64,000 bases of DNA from Verrucomicrobia bacterium IMCC26134 (lineage in GTDB: Bacteria > Verrucomicrobiota > Verrucomicrobiia > Opitutales > Opitutaceae), in NCBI GenBank assembly GCA_000972765.1, contig CP011265.1, positions 3,469,001 through 3,533,000 of the forward strand, read 5' to 3'. The position numbers and the translations under genes were made by a program. This document shows, piece after piece, positions 60,357-64,000 of this stretch. Below the pieces are notes generated by a model, which saw nothing but the letters and a program-made list of their open reading frames with translations, did no database searches and had not been told where the DNA came from. The stretch's first letter is position 1, and every line of letters begins with the position of its first letter.

Positions 60357-61829
60357 TCAATACTTCAGGCGCACTTGCGCACCGGACTCATCCTGCAGAA
60401 TGAGGTGTTTGCGCCGCGCATCCACACCGACGAATTTCACCCCCATAACGGGTTCGATCACCTCACCTTGGCGAACCAAACGGCGATCAATCAAGGCCCG
60501 GGCGGGCACACCTTGATACACACCCGTTATTTTCAATTCATCGCTCCATTTCACGAATTCAGGACTCGGCTCTAGCGGCGAGCCATCAGACTGGGTGGCC
60601 GGACCACGATTGATAGTATCCGCAATTTCCACCGCCGCCCCACTTTTCGTGGGAAGTATAGCACTTTGATGGGCAGGAGATGGAGCAGGTGTCGTTGCAT
60701 ACGGCGAGGTTTCTTCGCCCTTCATCACCGCATCCATCTTCGCTTGATTTTTCTCGCGGGCCAAGTCCATCGCTTTTTGAGCCTTACCCACCGCCTCGCC
60801 GGGAAGTTCTGCCGCCGCATCCAGCTTAGCCTTCAAGGCGTTTACCGTATCGGTTGTGCCCCATGGATTCAAATAATAGAGAAGGCCACCGCCGCCCCCG
60901 ACAAGCAAAAGTAAAAACAAGACGAGAACAACTCTGTTGCGTCGCGCCCGAGTTCGTTTTTTAACCCCTCCAAACTTCGCAGACGACAAGGCGTCGGCCT
61001 TTCCTGCGGTCGCCGCTCCGCCACGTGAGCTTAAAATCATCGGCGGCCGCGTGCCGATGGTCGCTTGAGCCGACTTGGACATCAACGGAACCAATGGAGG
61101 AGCGAGGCCGTTTTCGTCCACAGGCACGAAAATTGTGGGCAGCCCCTTCACGGGCATTGGAGGCGAGGAAAGAGCGCGAGGAGCGGCAGATCCCGCGGGA
61201 GCCCCACCCATCGGGAAAGGAACTCCGGCAGGTTGATCCATTGGCGGTAATGGCGGGACACTTGAAGACGGCTGAAGCCGGGTGCTCATCCTTAATTTAA
61301 TCGGCAACGCTTCCGAATCGGGAGAGCCCGGTGCAGACGGAAGTGCTGCACTTGGGTCAGCTACCGGCGCAGAGGAAACCGCAGCCTCATGCTCCGTATC
61401 CTGTGGCTTGAAAGGTGCGTTTTGCGAAACTGCAGGGGATACGCCCAGACTACCCATCGGAACGGCCGACTGTTTGTATCGCAAAGGAATTACGGGCGAT
61501 ACCTCTGCCACCTCCTGCTCCCCAAACTTAGGTTCTTCAGCAGGCGGCGTGTCACCAAAAGGCGAAGCTGAAGGCAACAAAACCGGTTTGCGTCTCGGCG
61601 CTTCAGCGGTTGGCGATGCGGATGCTTCCTGGGCCGAAACCAGCGGCGTGGTCGATTGAGCGGGAGCCGTAGGCGCAGGTGCCGCCCTCCCTTCATCCTG
61701 GGCCGGAGTCACTGGTGAGGGAGCGCCGGAAGGCTGCGCATCCCCGCCTACCACAGGTTGACTGGGCACCGCCGCAACCTCGCGGAGGCGCTTCAAGCGC
61801 AATGGCGTAACTTCGGACTCGTCGCTCAT
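60357..61829 (-). CDS. Pro/Ala-rich single-span membrane protein
   Basis: 490 residues. Cytoplasmic part of about 300 residues, very rich in Pro, Ala and Ser and probably disordered, with a basic patch KKRTRARRNR before one membrane helix (VVLVLFLLLLVGGGGGLLYYL, about residues 300-320). After that come a helical section (ALKAKLDAAAELPGEAVGKAQKAMDLAREKNQAKMD) and a small beta domain at the C terminus: WSDELKITGVYQGVPARALIDRRLVRQGEVIEPVMGVKFVGV ending in VRLKY. This last part recalls the short beta domain of type II secretion GspC/PilP-like proteins, but the similarity is only in pattern. Function unknown. Confidence 0.72.
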   Translation of the reverse strand: MSDESEVTPLRLKRLREVAAVPSQPVVGGDAQPSGAPSPVTPAQDEGRAAPAPTAPAQSTTPLVSAQEASASPTAEAPRRKPVLLPSASPFGDTPPAEEPKFGEQEVAEVSPVIPLRYKQSAVPMGSLGVSPAVSQNAPFKPQDTEHEAAVSSAPVADPSAALPSAPGSPDSEALPIKLRMSTRLQPSSSVPPLPPMDQPAGVPFPMGGAPAGSAAPRALSSPPMPVKGLPTIFVPVDENGLAPPLVPLMSKSAQATIGTRPPMILSSRGGAATAGKADALSSAKFGGVKKRTRARRNRVVLVLFLLLLVGGGGGLLYYLNPWGTTDTVNALKAKLDAAAELPGEAVGKAQKAMDLAREKNQAKMDAVMKGEETSPYATTPAPSPAHQSAILPTKSGAAVEIADTINRGPATQSDGSPLEPSPEFVKWSDELKITGVYQGVPARALIDRRLVRQGEVIEPVMGVKFVGVDARRKHLILQDESGAQVRLKY

Positions 61830-61883
61830 TTTGAAGGATTATGGCAGATTATATACCTATTGCCAAAGCTTACTAAATAAAAA

Positions 61884-61913
61884 AAGCGGCGCCCCCAAAG
61901 GGGTGCGCCGCTT
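61884..61913 (-). terminator. Rho-independent terminator after the RRM gene
   Basis: A GC-rich stem (AAGCGGCGC with GCGCCGCTT plus further C-G pairs, one mismatch) and, on the minus strand, a run of seven T after the stem. It lies about 40 bases beyond the stop of the glycine-rich RRM gene. Confidence 0.85.
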
Positions 61914-61955
61914 GAAACAATTTTAGCCGGTTACCCGGCATGCAATTGGTGTGAC

Positions 61956-62354
61956 TTAGTAGCGACGATCGCCACGGTCGCCGCCGCCGAAGCCGCCACG
62001 GCCACCGCCGCCGCCGCCGAAGCCACGACCGCCACCGCCGCCGCCGCCGAAGCCGCGACCACCACCGCCGCCGCCGCCGCCGAAGGAGCGACCAGCGCCC
62101 TCTTCCTTGGGACGAGCCTCGTTGACGGTGAGAGCGCGGCCGCCGAGATCGGCACCGTTCAGCTTCTCAGCGGCTTCCTTGGCCTCATCGGCGGTGCCCA
62201 TGGTGACGAACGCGAAGCCGCGGGGGCGACCGGTCATCTTGTCCATGGCGACATAGACGTCGGCGACGGAGCCGAACTGGCCGAAGGCGGAACGGATCTC
62301 GTCTTCGGTCGTCTTGAAGGATAGGTTACCAACATATAATTTAGCGTTGCTCAT
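61956..62354 (-). CDS. Glycine-rich RNA-binding protein, RRM domain
   Basis: 132 residues. One RRM at residues 5-80 with RNP2 KLYVGNLSF and RNP1 RGFAFVTM; the intervening [21 protein letters not shown] is typical. The C-terminal 45 residues are Gly-rich with Arg, Phe and Tyr (repeats of GGGGG with RGFGG), coded by GCC/GCCGCC repeats on the opposite strand. Similar Rbp proteins in cyanobacteria and other bacteria bind single-stranded RNA and often rise in the cold. The 220-bp region upstream is a possible leader; no cold-shock motif could be confirmed. Has its own terminator, so probably monocistronic. Confidence 0.93.
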   Translation of the reverse strand: MSNAKLYVGNLSFKTTEDEIRSAFGQFGSVADVYVAMDKMTGRPRGFAFVTMGTADEAKEAAEKLNGADLGGRALTVNEARPKEEGAGRSFGGGGGGGGRGFGGGGGGGRGFGGGGGGRGGFGGGDRGDRRY

Positions 62355-62574
62355 GATGTTTGATTCGTCGCTTACCCGTCTCTGCCAGTCCGTTCCCGAC
62401 CATCGGGTTTCAAATCATCACTAGAGCTAACTCTTCTGACGACTCACCAGTTCCTGTCATCTTACGTATCGCTAACGATTGGCCCATCAACAACGCCATG
62501 CCCTCCCAACGCAAGCTTAATTTAGTTCGAGGCTTGCGCAAGCCGACCCAAACTCCTCGAAACACGCCCCCTGC

Positions 62575-62985
62575 TCAGGCCTCTCCCCAAAGCTCCCGCC
62601 GCGCCCTGCGATCGCGTTTACCGACCGGTTTTCCCGCCGCCCCGGCCTGGGCCTGTTCGCGACTGATTTCAGCCGCCCGCGCATAGACCTCCGGCGGAGT
62701 TTCATCGCGCATAAAGTCACTCAAACGCGCCGCCGCTTGCCTGCCGCGCGGCACGGCCAGCATGACCAGCTTCCGCGTCACCGCACCCACCCTCACTTCC
62801 ACAATCTGCCCCGCACGCAAAGAATGAGCGGCCTTCGCCTCGCGGCCGTTCACTTGCACCCGCCCCGAACGGCAGGCTTCAGCGGCCATGGGCCGAGTCT
62901 TAAACACCCGAACCGTCCATAACCACTTGTCCAAACGCGCATCCTCGAGCGCATCGTTTGCATCTAACTGTTCCGCTTTTGCCAT
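62575..62985 (-). CDS. S4-domain RNA-binding protein (Hsp15-like)
   Basis: 136 residues. S4 domain near the N terminus: ARLDKWLWTVRVFKTRPMAAEACRSGRVQVNGREAKAAHSLRAGQIVEVRVG, the pattern of Hsp15/HslR, which binds stalled 50S subunits carrying peptidyl-tRNA. A basic tail (KPVGKRDRRARRELWG) follows. Cytoplasmic. Start chosen at ATG 62985, in front of an acidic 16-residue lead. Not close enough to the RRM gene to form an operon with certainty. Confidence 0.88.
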   Translation of the reverse strand: MAKAEQLDANDALEDARLDKWLWTVRVFKTRPMAAEACRSGRVQVNGREAKAAHSLRAGQIVEVRVGAVTRKLVMLAVPRGRQAAARLSDFMRDETPPEVYARAAEISREQAQAGAAGKPVGKRDRRARRELWGEA

Positions 62986-63086
62986 TAAAACAGCCTGTGC
63001 CTATATAAATGCCGTGCAACTACTCCCTCGATTCGCTTTTGCAGGCAAAGCGTTATAGTGTGCGGTGGTTGTCCAAGCCTTTTCCC

Positions 63087-63365
63087 ATGTTTGTCGCTCT
63101 CTCTCGTTTTTTCCGCCGCCCGCCCGTTGCTGATGAAGCTGACATCGCCTTCATCCAACACCTCCACGTCGAGCACCCTCGCGAGCCCCGCAACCGTCGC
63201 TCCGAACTTATCCTCGCGATCGGTTGGCTCCTCGTCCTCATCAAATGCGTTGTCGTGTGGTGGGCGTGCCAGACTTACTCGGTCCCCATCCACCCCGGCT
63301 GGATCATAATTCCTACTTTGATCGGAGCCGCGCTTTGCACCGGTCTCTACTGGCGACGTTTTTGA
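63087..63365 (+). CDS. Small membrane protein of unknown function
   Basis: About 92 residues from ATG 63087; the frame is open to 63009. A basic N-terminal part (FFRRPPVADEADIAFIQHLHVEHPREPRNRRSE) is followed by two membrane helices (LILAIGWLLVLIKCVVVWWA, IIIPTLIGAALCTGLYW) and RRF. No family recognised. It lies 84 bases before the DUF5069 gene on the same strand. Confidence 0.6.
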   Translation: MFVALSRFFRRPPVADEADIAFIQHLHVEHPREPRNRRSELILAIGWLLVLIKCVVVWWACQTYSVPIHPGWIIIPTLIGAALCTGLYWRRF

Positions 63366-63448
63366 GCTGCGTTTAATGGATAAATTAAAGCGCCCGTATT
63401 CATTGCTACGGCTTGCGCAACCAACCCGCCGGGCCTCACCTTGACCAA

Positions 63449-64000
63449 ATGCCCGCCGTCCCAGGTCTCCGCAGCCCCTATGTCCGTGTCGGCCGTCTCG
63501 TCTACTTCGGTCGCATGCTGGATAAAATCCGCCTCCAGGCCGCCGGCAGGCTCCCAGCCGACTATGTCGCCAATCTCGGCGACTCAAAACCCACCGTTTT
63601 CGACGGTCGCATCTGCCGCTTTCTCCGCATCAATTTCGCTGATCTCACCGCCCGCACCCTCGCCGGAGGCAGCGACGCTGATATCCTGATCTGGGCCGAA
63701 ATGCACGCCGGACTGCCTCCCCGCACCGACGAGGAATGCGAGATCTGGAACGCCTTCATCACCAAACGCGGCTGGCGCGATCTCGCCACCCCGCTCGTCC
63801 GCCAGCGCGCCGCCGAGTCCGGCCTGGCAGACCGCCCCATCGAGACGATGTTCGACTACATTGATTTCGATGAGGGTCGCGACCCCGTAACCACGCGGGC
63901 ATGGGAACTCAAACCCACTGTCCTCCTCGTCATGGGCGTCTCCGGCAGCGGTAAATCCACCGTAGGCCGCGCCCTGGCCGCCGCCCTCAGCTGGGATTTC
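63449..64000 (+). CDS. DUF5069 domain continuing into a gluconokinase P-loop (3' end outside window)
   Basis: 184 codons to the window edge without a stop. Residues 1-155 match DUF5069 proteins of Verrucomicrobia and Planctomycetes: LRSPYVRVGRLVYFGRMLDKIRLQAAGRLPADY, FDGRICRFLRINFADL and DADILIWAEMHAGLP, later MFDYIDFDEGRDP. The same frame then reads PTVLLVMGVSGSGKSTVGRALAAAL, which is the start of GntK/IdnK-type gluconate kinases (P-loop GVSGSGKST). If the frame holds beyond the window, this is a DUF5069-gluconokinase fusion phosphorylating gluconate to 6-phosphogluconate, the substrate of gnd at the other end of the window. It could also be two genes if the frame breaks later, but no stop or new start separates them here. 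Confidence 0.8.
   Translation, partial: MPAVPGLRSPYVRVGRLVYFGRMLDKIRLQAAGRLPADYVANLGDSKPTVFDGRICRFLRINFADLTARTLAGGSDADILIWAEMHAGLPPRTDEECEIWNAFITKRGWRDLATPLVRQRAAESGLADRPIETMFDYIDFDEGRDPVTTRAWELKPTVLLVMGVSGSGKSTVGRALAAALSWDF

Noticed and set aside
1-64000. Search for CRISPR arrays, transposases, integrases, tRNA genes and SusC/SusD pairs
   Set aside because: None seen by reading. The beta-strand repeats and GCC-rich repeats are within coding sequence and are not spaced like CRISPR.

Overview
The window looks like chromosome of a free-living, glycan-degrading Verrucomicrobiota bacterium, most likely Opitutales/Opitutaceae. This rests on family content, not on any search. The signs are GC-rich genes with many secreted proteins, passengers with autotransporter-associated beta-strand repeats, a PEP-CTERM protein, an orphan GFTLIE pseudopilin, many glycoside hydrolases without SusC/SusD, a DUF5069 protein, and partner-switching (STAS/HATPase/PP2C) signalling. 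No tRNA, rRNA gene, CRISPR array, IS element or phage gene was recognised.

Layout. 1-1253: 3' part of 6-phosphogluconate dehydrogenase (gnd) with a strong terminator. 1.3-37 kb: a large carbohydrate locus. It opens with a GH43-like propeller enzyme facing an operon of two secreted GH2 enzymes, a PhoD-like phosphatase and a double beta-helix protein. Next, mostly on the minus strand, come a pectate-lyase-like beta-helix protein, a pseudopilin, a PEP-CTERM beta-strand-repeat adhesin and a second double beta-helix protein. Then follow a small secreted protein, a LacI-family repressor diverging from an SLC45/GPH-type sugar transporter, and a cytosolic GH2. Last are a giant beta-strand-repeat protein, an FAD oxidoreductase, two SGNH esterases and two convergent GH29 alpha-L-fucosidases. 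The inferred logic is secreted de-acetylation and glycan trimming, uptake of oligosaccharide by the MFS carrier, final hydrolysis in the cytosol, and LacI control. The substrate is probably a fucosylated, acetylated, beta-linked hetero-glycan. An identical 13-bp palindrome (TGTAATAGTTACA) in two intergenic regions, with a relative in a third and a different palindrome before the repressor gene, suggests a shared operator.

37.3-50.4 kb: housekeeping. DUF429 and DUF3892 proteins, an EamA permease, glpK-glpD, panB-coaC-coaB-panD (pantothenate/CoA, with CoaB and CoaC as separate genes), gmk, miaB, small membrane proteins and a lytic transglycosylase.

50.6-59.2 kb: a signalling block and the most unusual part. 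It has a TPR-like protein, a response regulator, a sigma54-type activator, a WecG/TagA-type glycosyltransferase fused to two STAS domains, a lone STAS protein, a glycosyltransferase fragment, a HATPase-GAF-PP2C protein and another response regulator. The last three are joined by ATGA overlaps. A P-loop fragment of a uridine kinase ends the run. I infer a partner-switching circuit that may act directly on exopolysaccharide synthesis.

59.2-64 kb: dusB, a proline-rich membrane protein, a glycine-rich RRM protein, an S4-domain RNA-binding protein, a small membrane protein, and a DUF5069 domain running in frame into a gluconokinase P-loop that is cut by the window edge.
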